The notes beneath the pieces are model-generated. The model saw only the letters and a program-made list of their open reading frames with translations. It did no database searches and was not told the origin of the DNA. A stretch of 49,298 nucleotides of DNA from an uncultured bacterium. GTDB taxonomy: Bacteria > Cyanobacteriota > Vampirovibrionia > Gastranaerophilales > Gastranaerophilaceae. Below, piece after piece: positions 8,493-15,979 of the stretch (position 1 is its first letter; every line of letters begins with the position of its first letter). The stretch spans positions 1-49,298 of the forward strand of contig CASEYP010000009.1 of NCBI GenBank assembly GCA_949292185.1. The letters run 5' to 3'. Made by a program: the position numbers and the translations under genes.

Positions 8493-8673
8493 ACTAACCT
8501 CTTTCCTATATCCTCTCATTTACAAAGATTACTCTACTAGAATAAGAATTTTATACCCAAAGGTCAAGCCCTTTATTATAAAGAATATGTAAAGCTTTTA
8601 TGAGTTTTTTATATTTTTTGATATTTTCTTATAATTTTTTTCTAAATATATAAATATTTTATTTTTTTTATCT

Positions 8674-8719
8674 AAAAAAGACCCATTTTAATTTTTGAAA
8701 ACTAAAAATAGGTCTTTTT
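8674..8719 (-). terminator. Terminator downstream of panD
   Basis: Arms AAAAAAGACC (8674-8683) and GGTCTTTTT (8711-8719), with further A/T pairing inside, lie about 30 bases past the panD stop. The minus-strand 3' side ends in a U run. Confidence 0.7.
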
Positions 8720-8746
8720 AATAAAAATATTTCTTTTTAAAAAAAG

Positions 8747-9106
8747 TTAACATTTACATTCAGCAATCTTGTTGTTATCGTCAACGATAACGATTGTAGG
8801 TTTGTAATTTTCAAGTTCAGATTCTTCAAATTGTCCGTAAGTTACAATAATAACTTTGTCCCCAGGTTGAGCTTTTCTTGCAGCAGCACCGTTAAGACAA
8901 ATTTGACCAGAATCAGCTTTCCCTTTTATTACGTATGTTTGAAATCTTTCACCATTATTTACGTTTAAAATTTCAACTTTTTGCCATTCTCTTATTTTGG
9001 CTGCTTTTAGTAGGGTTTCATCTATTGTAATAGAGCCTACGTAGTTTAGATTTGCATCTGTAACTGTTGCTCTGTGTATTTTTGAGTTTAAAAATTCTAA
9101 TAACAT
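8747..9106 (-). CDS. panD: Aspartate 1-decarboxylase (pyruvoyl enzyme)
   Basis: Makes beta-alanine from aspartate for pantothenate and CoA synthesis. The 119-residue length is usual. The self-cleavage site is present as Gly24-Ser25 in YVGSITID; Ser25 would become the pyruvoyl group. Other conserved parts are Lys9 in [10 protein letters not shown], the GERFQTYVI strand and the [19 protein letters not shown] stretch. The SD is GAGGTAAG before the ATG at 9106. No panB or panC is nearby. The RHH gene upstream (9248-9436) has its own terminator, so the two are probably not one operon. Confidence 0.95.
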   Translation of the reverse strand: MLLEFLNSKIHRATVTDANLNYVGSITIDETLLKAAKIREWQKVEILNVNNGERFQTYVIKGKADSGQICLNGAAARKAQPGDKVIIVTYGQFEESELENYKPTIVIVDDNNKIAECKC

Positions 9107-9174
9107 TTTTTCTTACCTCGCCTATATATTATATAACAAACAATAATTTTTGCAGAGGTAATCTTTTGCACTAT

Positions 9175-9204
9175 AAAAGCCCCTGTATAAATACAGAGGC
9201 TTTT
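9175..9204 (-). terminator. Terminator downstream of the RHH gene
   Basis: Stem AAAAGCC-CTGTAT / ATACAG-GGCTTTT with a short AA loop and single-base bulges, 44 bases past the RHH stop. U-rich on both sides, so possibly bidirectional. Confidence 0.75.
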
Positions 9205-9247
9205 ATAATGTTTCCCAAATCTTTCGCCTTATCCCTTACCAACTTGA

Positions 9248-9436
9248 TTATTGCAACAACGACTCTAGTAAATTTGCATTTTGAAGAGCGCCTGTTGACT
9301 CTTTAATCTTTTGTTTGTAAATGTAAGTTCTTAATGCTTCCCTGATAAGCTCGCTTCTTGAACGGTTTTCACCTTCTGCAACTTGGTCAATTCTGTTCAA
9401 AAAATCTTCAGGCATTGAAATTAATACTCTGGCCAT
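9248..9436 (-). CDS. Ribbon-helix-helix (CopG/Arc-like) regulator
   Basis: 62 residues. The N-terminal strand ARVLISMPEDFLNRIDQ is followed by the helix-turn-helix part RSRSELIREALRTYIYKQK, the standard CopG/Arc ribbon-helix-helix DNA-binding fold that works as a dimer. The C-terminal 15 residues are variable. Such proteins are often antitoxins, but no toxin-like reading frame adjoins it: panD lies downstream behind a terminator, and 9437-9610 upstream is empty. I therefore call it a stand-alone regulator. Targets are unknown. Confidence 0.85.
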   Translation of the reverse strand: MARVLISMPEDFLNRIDQVAEGENRSRSELIREALRTYIYKQKIKESTGALQNANLLESLLQ

Positions 9437-9610
9437 ATATTCTCCTTTTTTACTTTATCTAGTCGCTATTGCTTACATTATTATAAAAAATTTTGTATTT
9501 AAAAAAGTGCTATTTTTTATTGAAAAAATATATACTAATTTTTGAAATGCTTAATATATCTGGGTTTTAGCTTATATATTCTCTTAATATTTATTTACAA
9601 TTTAGCTACT

Positions 9611-10588
9611 TTAGCCAAAAATTATAGCAATAGTTGTCAAAAGCATGAAATAGGTTGATATATTTCTTGTCATGTAAAATCTTAGATAAAAAGGTTCATT
9701 ATATGTGCCGACTATGTTTTTCCAGTTATCAAGCGGGTAATTCCAGATTGGATTTTTAGTTATTTCATTTGGATTTTTATTGTATATTCCAAGGTATTTA
9801 TGTAAATCAGCTACCATTGGGATTGTTATAAGTGTTGTTAGGTATAGATAATTCTTTGTTAGGTATGTTATATAAAGTATTAGAATGTAGCTTGTTATGT
9901 AGAAAATAAGCATAAAATTTAGGGCATTTGTTTTGGTTTTCAGCATTATGCAGAGTGTTTTTTTATTTGTTTTTTTATCCCCGTCAAAATCCATAAGCAT
10001 GTGGGCGTATAAGACTGAATTTACAAACATTACGCAAGTTATTGAAAGTACTAAAACTTCCCATGAAAAATTTTTTGTCATTACATAATATACCCCTTCA
10101 AACATTAGAGGGCCGTAGGCAATAATAACAAGAATTTCTCCAAGTCCGTTCATTGAAAATGTCGGATACAATAAGGCTATCATAAGTCCTATTATTGCAA
10201 GCAAAATTACAGCTGGACCTGATAAAAATAATAAGATTAATCCTGTAAATGCTGCGATGGCAAGCATTATGATTATTGTGTTTCTTAAATCATTAACAGT
10301 GGCTTGGTTTGTTCTAAGGTATTCACATTTGCAGTCTCTACCTGCTTTTACAAAGTTTTCATCTTTGCTTAGTACTTTATAATCAACATAATCATCTATT
10401 AAATTCGTTGAAAGATGAGCAAAACTAATTCCTATAAGCGCAATAATGCCCGCAATAATACTTCCATTGTGTTTTAACGCAAATACAAAAATTACGAGCC
10501 AGCTGAGTATTGTCATTGGAAGAGAATACAATCTTGCGCAGTTTAGCCAAAATATTGTTTTTGTTAGTAACTTTTTTAGATAATTCAT
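9611..10588 (-). CDS. UbiA-family prenyltransferase (MenA-like)
   Basis: 325 residues with about eight or nine predicted transmembrane helices. It carries the first aspartate motif NLIDDYVD (residues 62-69, N-x3-D-x3-D) and a second, MDFDGDKKTNKKT, in the order and spacing of UbiA-superfamily intramembrane aromatic prenyltransferases. The closest style is 1,4-dihydroxy-2-naphthoate prenyltransferase (MenA), which would make a demethylmenaquinone precursor, but no other menaquinone gene is present here and the substrate is not certain. It is the last gene of the run starting at nanE and follows the small gene 10590-10814 with 1 base between. Confidence 0.8.
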   Translation of the reverse strand: MNYLKKLLTKTIFWLNCARLYSLPMTILSWLVIFVFALKHNGSIIAGIIALIGISFAHLSTNLIDDYVDYKVLSKDENFVKAGRDCKCEYLRTNQATVNDLRNTIIIMLAIAAFTGLILLFLSGPAVILLAIIGLMIALLYPTFSMNGLGEILVIIAYGPLMFEGVYYVMTKNFSWEVLVLSITCVMFVNSVLYAHMLMDFDGDKKTNKKTLCIMLKTKTNALNFMLIFYITSYILILYITYLTKNYLYLTTLITIPMVADLHKYLGIYNKNPNEITKNPIWNYPLDNWKNIVGTYNEPFYLRFYMTRNISTYFMLLTTIAIIFG

Positions 10589-10589
10589 A

Positions 10590-10814
10590 TTAGTCTTTAA
10601 AAAGATTTTTTAGAGCCACTACAGATTCATAACTTGCGCCAGCTTCAAGAATTTCTTCTGCACCTAAGCCAAACATTGTTATTAGATTTCTGGCATCTTT
10701 AGTATTATTTGAATTGAGCATCTTTGCAACTTCTTTTATTGCATCATCTCGTGTTATTTTAGTTATTTGGTCGTTTATTCCTTTTCTGAAAATTCTGGTT
10801 TTTGATTTTCCCAT
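10590..10814 (-). CDS. Small conserved-looking hypothetical protein
   Basis: 74 residues, basic N-terminus (MGKSKTRIFRKGIND) and an otherwise helical, soluble composition. There is no signal peptide or membrane segment. The ATG abuts the ROK kinase stop (10815) with no spacer, and its stop is 1 base from the UbiA-like gene, so it is surely co-transcribed with them. I do not recognise the family. Confidence 0.7.
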   Translation of the reverse strand: MGKSKTRIFRKGINDQITKITRDDAIKEVAKMLNSNNTKDARNLITMFGLGAEEILEAGASYESVVALKNLFKD

Positions 10815-11693
10815 TTACACTTCCTTATTTAGGGCTAAAAGTGCTGCACCTATCATGCCTGAATAGTTGCCTGCTGTAGCTTTATAAATTTTGGTAGGTG
10901 TTGTTACAATTTCAGCATTAACTTTCTTTTCCATCTCATCAGTATTGACAAATTCTGCCATTGAACCTGATAAAACTATACAATCAGGATCAAAAATATT
11001 ACTTAAGCCGATAAGACCTTCTGTAATATCATCTTGCCATCTTTGTAATACTTTTATCATTTTTTCATCATTGTTTTTAGCACCGCCAATTACATCATAT
11101 GTTGTTACGTCTTTATTGTTTAACATTTCTTCTGCCGTAATTTTTAGTCCGGTACCTGAAGCGTATATTTCAAAACAGTCCCAAGCTCCACAGGTACATT
11201 TTCTTTTTTTGTCAGTGCTCATTTTAAAGTGCATTTCGCCTGCGGCACCATTTTTACCTTTAAATAATTTATTATTTAAAATAAGTCCTCCGCCAACACC
11301 TGTTCCTAGGGTTATCATAATTGAATTTGGACAGCCTTTAGATGCACCTATTTCGTGTTCTGCCCATGCTGCACAGTTTGCATCATTTTCAACAAATACA
11401 GGCTTTTTATCTGATAATTCTTTGAAATTTGTTGTAGGATATCCGCTTGCAATATTTCCTGTAGAACCTAAAATTTTATTGTTTTCATTGTTCACTGCTC
11501 CACACGTTGAAAATGCGATTATATCAACTTCATCTTCGTGTTTTTTTATTATTTTTTTGAAGGTTTCTATTATTTCTTCTAGAGTTTTTGGTGTTTTATT
11601 TTTTTCGATTTCGGATATTATTTCACCATTTTCATCGATAATTGTGCTGTATATTTTTGTTCCCCCAACATCTATTGCTAAAGCTTTTCTCAT
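10815..11693 (-). CDS. ROK-family sugar kinase (glucokinase or N-acetylmannosamine kinase)
   Basis: 292 residues. The N-terminal phosphate-binding motif is AIDVGGTKIYSTIID. The second ATP motif is around GTGVGGGLILN, and the ROK zinc site appears as CTCGAWDCFE followed by IYASGTGL. The fold phosphorylates hexoses or N-acetylhexosamines in the cytoplasm. The neighbour nanE, one small gene upstream on the same strand, argues for N-acetylmannosamine kinase (NanK-like), whose product is the NanE substrate. Sequence alone does not separate this from glucokinase. It is tightly packed in the operon, 10 bases after the previous stop. Confidence 0.88.
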   Translation of the reverse strand: MRKALAIDVGGTKIYSTIIDENGEIISEIEKNKTPKTLEEIIETFKKIIKKHEDEVDIIAFSTCGAVNNENNKILGSTGNIASGYPTTNFKELSDKKPVFVENDANCAAWAEHEIGASKGCPNSIMITLGTGVGGGLILNNKLFKGKNGAAGEMHFKMSTDKKRKCTCGAWDCFEIYASGTGLKITAEEMLNNKDVTTYDVIGGAKNNDEKMIKVLQRWQDDITEGLIGLSNIFDPDCIVLSGSMAEFVNTDEMEKKVNAEIVTTPTKIYKATAGNYSGMIGAALLALNKEV

Positions 11694-11703
11694 AATATTT
11701 CCT

Positions 11704-11919
11704 TTATTGTTTATTACATTTATTAAATTCGTCTCTGTTTAATTGTTTCATACAATGTCTATACATAGAGCGTAACTCTTTTGTAGAATATTTAGTACCC
11801 ATAATTTCAACTTCTCTATCAGGTAATGTATTTTGTTTTGGTTTTGATTCTTCAATAATTTTTATAAGATTATTGAATTTATCTAATGTTGACATTGGTT
11901 TTAGTGGAAATATTTTCAT
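11704..11919 (-). CDS. Small hypothetical protein in the nanE run
   Basis: 71 residues, MKIFPLKPMSTLDKFNNLI at the N-terminus and a basic, Cys-containing C-terminus (YRHCMKQLNRDEFNKC). No signal peptide or membrane segment. It lies 20 bases after nanE and 10 bases before the ROK kinase on the same strand, so it is probably co-transcribed. Family unknown. Confidence 0.65.
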   Translation of the reverse strand: MKIFPLKPMSTLDKFNNLIKIIEESKPKQNTLPDREVEIMGTKYSTKELRSMYRHCMKQLNRDEFNKCNKQ

Positions 11920-11939
11920 ATTTTTACTCCAAATTTATG

Positions 11940-12632
11940 CTACTTTTTTCTAAATACAAATCTTTTGGTTATAAGTTGCGGTCTTGTTATTGCAGAACCT
12001 ATTACAACACAATGTGCACCAAGTTCAAATGCTTTATTAACTTGTTCAGGTTCCCATATTCTTCCTTCTAGTACTACAGGAAGTTTTGTTTGTTCAACAA
12101 GTTGTTTTAACAATTCAAAATCAGGTTCTGAGGCCGGAGAATTAGCTGATTCTAAAGTATAGCCTGCAAGTGTTGTTGATAAAATATCTGCTCCTGCTTC
12201 CTGAGCTTTTATACCTTCTTCTACGGTAGAGATATCAGCCATTGCAAGACGCTTGTTGATGTGAATATATTTTATTAAATCTGACAATTTTTCATTATCA
12301 GGGCGTTTTCTTTGAGTTCCGTCTGTTGCTATAATATCAGCTCCAGCTTCAATTAAGTCAATAACGTCTTTAACTGTTGGTGTTATATAAACAATTTCTT
12401 TCCAGTTTTTTGGAATTACATTTGGCTTAGTTAAACCAATTACAGGTACATGAAATAACCTTTTAGCATTTCTTACATCTCTTGCACCTGCTACTCTCAA
12501 TGCTCCAGCTCCGCCTGTTACAACTGATTTCATCATTGCTACCATACATTTTTCTAAATATAATGGCTCTGATGGCATTGCTTGTACTGATACTACAACT
12601 GTTCCCTTTATTTTATTTATAATATTATTCAT
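11940..12632 (-). CDS. nanE: Putative N-acetylmannosamine-6-phosphate 2-epimerase
   Basis: Converts ManNAc-6-phosphate to GlcNAc-6-phosphate in sialic acid and amino-sugar catabolism. The 230 residues form a TIM-barrel protein with NanE hallmarks: GTVVVSVQAMPSEPL near the N-terminus, GAGALRVAG, the lysine-bearing VIGLTKPNV (Lys69), IIATDGTQRKRP, and VVLEGRIWEPEQ near the end. It leads a five-gene minus-strand run that includes a ROK kinase. No sialic acid lyase or transporter is visible in the window. A divergent promoter region separates it from the M16 peptidase gene. Confidence 0.92.
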   Translation of the reverse strand: MNNIINKIKGTVVVSVQAMPSEPLYLEKCMVAMMKSVVTGGAGALRVAGARDVRNAKRLFHVPVIGLTKPNVIPKNWKEIVYITPTVKDVIDLIEAGADIIATDGTQRKRPDNEKLSDLIKYIHINKRLAMADISTVEEGIKAQEAGADILSTTLAGYTLESANSPASEPDFELLKQLVEQTKLPVVLEGRIWEPEQVNKAFELGAHCVVIGSAITRPQLITKRFVFRKK

Positions 12633-12668
12633 ACATGAATTATATATTAAACAAAACTTTTTGCATTA

Positions 12669-12677
12669 TGTTATAAT
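12669..12677 (+). promoter_or_regulatory. Extended -10 promoter for the M16 peptidase gene
   Basis: TG-T-TATAAT, an extended -10 element, ends 25 bases before ATG 12703. Transcription would start near 12684, downstream of the upstream in-frame TTG at 12661, which supports the shorter protein. Confidence 0.45.
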
Positions 12678-12702
12678 TAATCTTGAATATGAGGAAATTT
12701 TT

Positions 12703-14031
12703 ATGAAGAAAGAATTAGTTAAGTATCCTTTTTTGACAAAGGACGTTGAAATATATGAAAGAGAAAATGGTCATAAGGTCGTTTTAGCACATAAAGAGGG
12801 AGATATGGTTCAGGTCTCATCTTGGGTTAAGACAGGTTCTATAAACGAAGATGATGATAACAATGGTATATCTCACTTTTTAGAACATTTAATGTTTAAA
12901 GGAACTCATGCCCATAAGGTTGGGGAGTTTGATAGGATGCTTGAGTCTAAGGGCGCAATTGTAAATGCTGCGACTTGGAAGGATTATACTTTCTTTTATG
13001 TTACTTTACCTAGAGGTAAGGATAATAAAGATTTTTATTTAGCAATTGATTTGCATGCTGATATGATGATGGATCCTATTTTCCCTGCTGAGGAATTGGG
13101 TGCGCCATTTAACGTTAACGATAAAACTGTTACCGATAAACGCGAAAGACATGTTGTCATTGAAGAAATTAGAATGCGCAAGGATCAGCCTTGGACAAAG
13201 GTTTATAATGCATGTAACTATAATATGTATACTTCTCACCCTTATAAAAGGGATGTTATTGGTACTCCTGAAATTATTTCAAGACTTACAAGAGAGGATA
13301 TAGATAATTATTATAGAAAGTTCTATACACCGCAAAATGTTACAACAATTGTTGTGGGTGATTTTGATCATGAAAAAGTTTTAGATATGATTTGTGAGAA
13401 ATTTACTTTTCCGGATAGAGTTTATGTTCCAAGCAGACATAATGATATTGATAAACCTGTTTCTCAAACTAAATATGTTGAAACTTTTGGAAATGTTCAA
13501 ACTTCATATTTAATGTTTGGCTGGCTTGGTCCAAAGGCTGATAATTTGAAACAAACTCTATGTTTAGATTTGATTAGTATTATCTTTGGTGATGGTTCAA
13601 GTTCAAGACTTCAACAAAATTTAGTAGAAAAATTGCCTGAAAAAATATTTAATATGGTAAGTTCTGAACATTATCAGTTCAAAGATGGTGATAACTTCTT
13701 TGTTCAAGCTAATTTTAATACAGAATATAAAGATAAAGCTATTGAACTTGTTAAAAATGAACTGGCTAATTTATTGAGTAATCGTATAACTCAGGAAGAA
13801 TTAAACAAGGCTAAAAAACGTACAAAGGCTAAATTTGCAGATTCAGCTGAAACAGTTTCTGATATCGGTGATACCATAGGATACTTTATGACCGTGTGTG
13901 ATAATTTAAAACTTATTGAAGAATATTTATCAGATTTGGAAAGTATTACTGTAGAGGATTTGGAAGACACTATTAAAACTTATTTATCAATAGATAATGC
14001 TGTTATTTCAGTATTATTACCTGAAAAATAG
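12703..14031 (+). CDS. M16-family zinc metallopeptidase (insulinase/processing peptidase type)
   Basis: 442 residues from ATG 12703, which has SD GAGGAAA about 6 bases upstream; the open frame begins 14 codons earlier at a TTG with no SD. The inverted zinc motif HxxEH is His58-Phe-Leu-Glu61-His62 (ISHFLEHLMFKGT), and the distal zinc-binding Glu is at 154/155 in VVIEEIRM. The second half resembles the inactive M16 domain, with YYRKFYTPQNVTTIVVGDF. No signal peptide is seen, so it is probably cytoplasmic. The uracil-DNA glycosylase gene follows after 14 bases and is likely co-transcribed. Confidence 0.92.
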   Translation: MKKELVKYPFLTKDVEIYERENGHKVVLAHKEGDMVQVSSWVKTGSINEDDDNNGISHFLEHLMFKGTHAHKVGEFDRMLESKGAIVNAATWKDYTFFYVTLPRGKDNKDFYLAIDLHADMMMDPIFPAEELGAPFNVNDKTVTDKRERHVVIEEIRMRKDQPWTKVYNACNYNMYTSHPYKRDVIGTPEIISRLTREDIDNYYRKFYTPQNVTTIVVGDFDHEKVLDMICEKFTFPDRVYVPSRHNDIDKPVSQTKYVETFGNVQTSYLMFGWLGPKADNLKQTLCLDLISIIFGDGSSSRLQQNLVEKLPEKIFNMVSSEHYQFKDGDNFFVQANFNTEYKDKAIELVKNELANLLSNRITQEELNKAKKRTKAKFADSAETVSDIGDTIGYFMTVCDNLKLIEEYLSDLESITVEDLEDTIKTYLSIDNAVISVLLPEK

Positions 14032-14045
14032 GAGTATTTATCTTT

Positions 14046-14636
14046 ATGGTAACTGAGTTTGATGAAGCATTGGAAAAAGTTAGACAAAAGTGTTTGCATT
14101 GTGAAAAGTGTTCGCTTTGCAAGTCCAGAACTAATATTGTTTTTTCAGGCGGTGTTCCAAATTCTAAATTAATGCTGATTGGTGAAGCTCCAGGGTATTA
14201 TGAAGATCAAAAAGGCGAACCTTTTGTGGGAAAGGCCGGTCAACTTTTGGACAAAATTCTTGACTGTGTTGGTTTTTCTCGCAAACGTGATTTGTATATT
14301 TGTAATACTTTAAAATGCAGACCTCCTGAAAATAGGGATCCTTTGCCTGAGGAAAAAGCTGCTTGTTGGGAATATCTAAATGCTCAAGTTGAAATTCTAA
14401 AACCTAGAATTATCTTATTGTGTGGAAGAGTTGCTGTTAATTCTTTTATTGATACAAAATTAGGGATTACAAAACTTAGAGGGAAGTGGTTTGAAGGTCC
14501 TTATTATTCTAAAATGATGCCTATTTTTCATCCTTCCTATTTGTTAAGAAATGATAGTAGGGAAAAAGGATCTCCAAAATGGCTTATGTGGCAAGATATA
14601 AAAGAAGTTCGCAAAATTTATGATCAAATGAATTAG
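14046..14636 (+). CDS. Uracil-DNA glycosylase, family 4 (Fe-S type)
   Basis: Removes uracil from DNA as the first step of base-excision repair. 196 residues. Motif A is GEAPGYYEDQKGEPFVGKAG, typical of family 4. Motif B is FHPSYLLR near the end. Cysteines in CLHCEKC near the N-terminus and CNTLKCRPP in the middle match the 4Fe-4S ligands of this family. Length is normal. It lies 14 bases after the M16 peptidase gene on the same strand. The N-terminal CLHCEKCSLC has more Cys than needed for one cluster. Confidence 0.93.
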   Translation: MVTEFDEALEKVRQKCLHCEKCSLCKSRTNIVFSGGVPNSKLMLIGEAPGYYEDQKGEPFVGKAGQLLDKILDCVGFSRKRDLYICNTLKCRPPENRDPLPEEKAACWEYLNAQVEILKPRIILLCGRVAVNSFIDTKLGITKLRGKWFEGPYYSKMMPIFHPSYLLRNDSREKGSPKWLMWQDIKEVRKIYDQMN

Positions 14637-14699
14637 TAATACTAAAATCATAGCAAAATTTATTTTGTTTGGTTTTGATACGTGTAGGAGGTAATAGTT

Positions 14700-15287
14700 A
14701 TGAGAATAAATTCAAATTATACTTCTTATTTTGGCAATCCGTATTTTAATAATTTATCTGAAAAATCTTTATCTAATCGATTTTCAAATAATGTAATTCA
14801 AGTACCACTAAATAATGTTAGACATATATCTTTTACATCTGAAAATTATGATGTTAAGGAAGACTTGGATCGTATGAGACAAGAAAAAAATGATATTCAA
14901 CATCAAATTAGTGAAAATACTTCTGCTAGGAATAATTTGAAATCAAAAATATCTGATTTAAAAGCTGATATTGAACATCAAAAATCAGTTTTGAGTTCAA
15001 CACGATCTGCAATTAGTGCTAAAACTGATGAATTAAATGAAGCCAGACAAAAACTTGAACAGGCAAAATCTGATGAACAGCATGATAATGATAAAATTTC
15101 GCATTACAGAAGTGAAGAAAATTCTCTTCGCGAAGATAGAAATGAGCTCCGTCAAAAATTAGAAAGTACGGAAAACAAAATTTCTTCTGAGCGAGATAGG
15201 TTGGAAAGTATGCAAAATAGGTTGTCAAATTTAAATTCAGAATATCAAACTTTAAGTTCAAAAGAATCTGAGTTAGATAGATTTTAA
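14700..15287 (+). CDS. Coiled-coil protein with Asn-rich leader and ISFTS motif
   Basis: 195 residues, strong SD (GTAGGAGGT) before the ATG. Residues 1-42 are low-complexity and rich in N, S, Y and F, ending in ISFTS (43-47). Residues about 55-195 form one long coiled coil with heptad-like Leu/Ile spacing (LRQKLESTENKISSERDRLE). There is no signal peptide or membrane segment. A terminator shared with the convergent nifJ follows. The leader plus ISFTS also occurs at the same position in the unrelated protein at 19102-20382. Function is unknown. Confidence 0.8.
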   Translation: MRINSNYTSYFGNPYFNNLSEKSLSNRFSNNVIQVPLNNVRHISFTSENYDVKEDLDRMRQEKNDIQHQISENTSARNNLKSKISDLKADIEHQKSVLSSTRSAISAKTDELNEARQKLEQAKSDEQHDNDKISHYRSEENSLREDRNELRQKLESTENKISSERDRLESMQNRLSNLNSEYQTLSSKESELDRF

Positions 15288-15313
15288 TTAGGACTTTATT
15301 GATTATTAAAAAA

Positions 15314-15346
15314 AAAAGAGATGCCAAAATATTTGACATCTCTTTT
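15314..15346. terminator. Bidirectional terminator between the coiled-coil gene and nifJ
   Basis: Arms AAAAGAGATG-CAAA and TTTG-CATCTCTTTT with one mismatch and a 3-base loop. A run and T run on both flanks serve both convergent genes (stops at 15287 + and 15371 -). Confidence 0.85.
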
Positions 15347-15370
15347 GGTTATATTAACTCAGTAAATAAA

Positions 15371-15979
15371 TTACTTCATTAATTCTCCAACTGCTTTGTA
15401 AACATTCATACGTTTAGCAGCATCAACTTCTGCTTGAGCGTATAATTCATCAGCATGTTCAGGGTTAGTCTTCATAAGTGATTTATAACGACCTTCTGAT
15501 CTGATGAAGTCTTGGTAGCTTCCTTTTGGATCTTTAGCATCCCAAGTGAATGGTGCATCTGGGTTAGCTGGATTGTATCTGTATAATGGGAAGTATCCAG
15601 CTTCAACTGCACGTTTTTGTTCAGTTTGAGTTTTACTCATATCGATACCGTGAGCGATACATGGAGCGTATGCAAATATGATTGATGGTCCATCGTATGC
15701 TTCAGCTTCTTGGAATGCTTTTAGAGTTTGAGCTCTATCAGCACCTAATGCTACTGATGCTACGTATACATAACCATAAGACATACTCATTAAGCCCATG
15801 TTCTTCTTGTAAGTTTTCTTACCACCTGTAGCAAACTTAGCAACTGCACCTGTTGGTGTAGATTTAGAAGCTTGACCACCAGTGTTAGAGTAAACTTCAG
15901 TATCAAGAACTAAGATATTAACGTTTTTGTTTTGAGCTAATACATGGTCAATACCGCCGTATCCGATATCGTAGCCCAA
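15371..15979 (-). CDS. nifJ: Pyruvate:ferredoxin oxidoreductase, C-terminal fragment after frameshift
   Basis: The last 202 residues or so of the NifJ-type enzyme, in a different frame from the rest. It begins within the thiamine-diphosphate domain (YDIGYGGIDHVL, ILVLDTEVYSNTGGQASKST) and runs to the normal C-terminus. The TTG at 15979 that opens this frame is inside the conserved GGDGWA-YDIGYGG block and is not a real start: the reading frame continues from 15937-18906. The fragment is intact to its stop and highly conserved in style, so either the break is an artefact or it arose recently. See the N-terminal entry and the finding on the frameshift. Confidence 0.85.
   Translation of the reverse strand: MGYDIGYGGIDHVLAQNKNVNILVLDTEVYSNTGGQASKSTPTGAVAKFATGGKKTYKKNMGLMSMSYGYVYVASVALGADRAQTLKAFQEAEAYDGPSIIFAYAPCIAHGIDMSKTQTEQKRAVEAGYFPLYRYNPANPDAPFTWDAKDPKGSYQDFIRSEGRYKSLMKTNPEHADELYAQAEVDAAKRMNVYKAVGELMK

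Noticed and set aside
8747..9436. RHH antitoxin with panD as its partner toxin
   Set aside because: panD is a textbook aspartate decarboxylase with its Gly-Ser cleavage site, and a terminator separates the two genes. No toxin-like frame is adjacent.
10891..11742. 283-codon open frame on the plus strand opposite the ROK kinase
   Set aside because: It lies wholly antisense to a clear ROK kinase gene, has no SD and shows no domain; it is a shadow of the codon pattern on the other strand.
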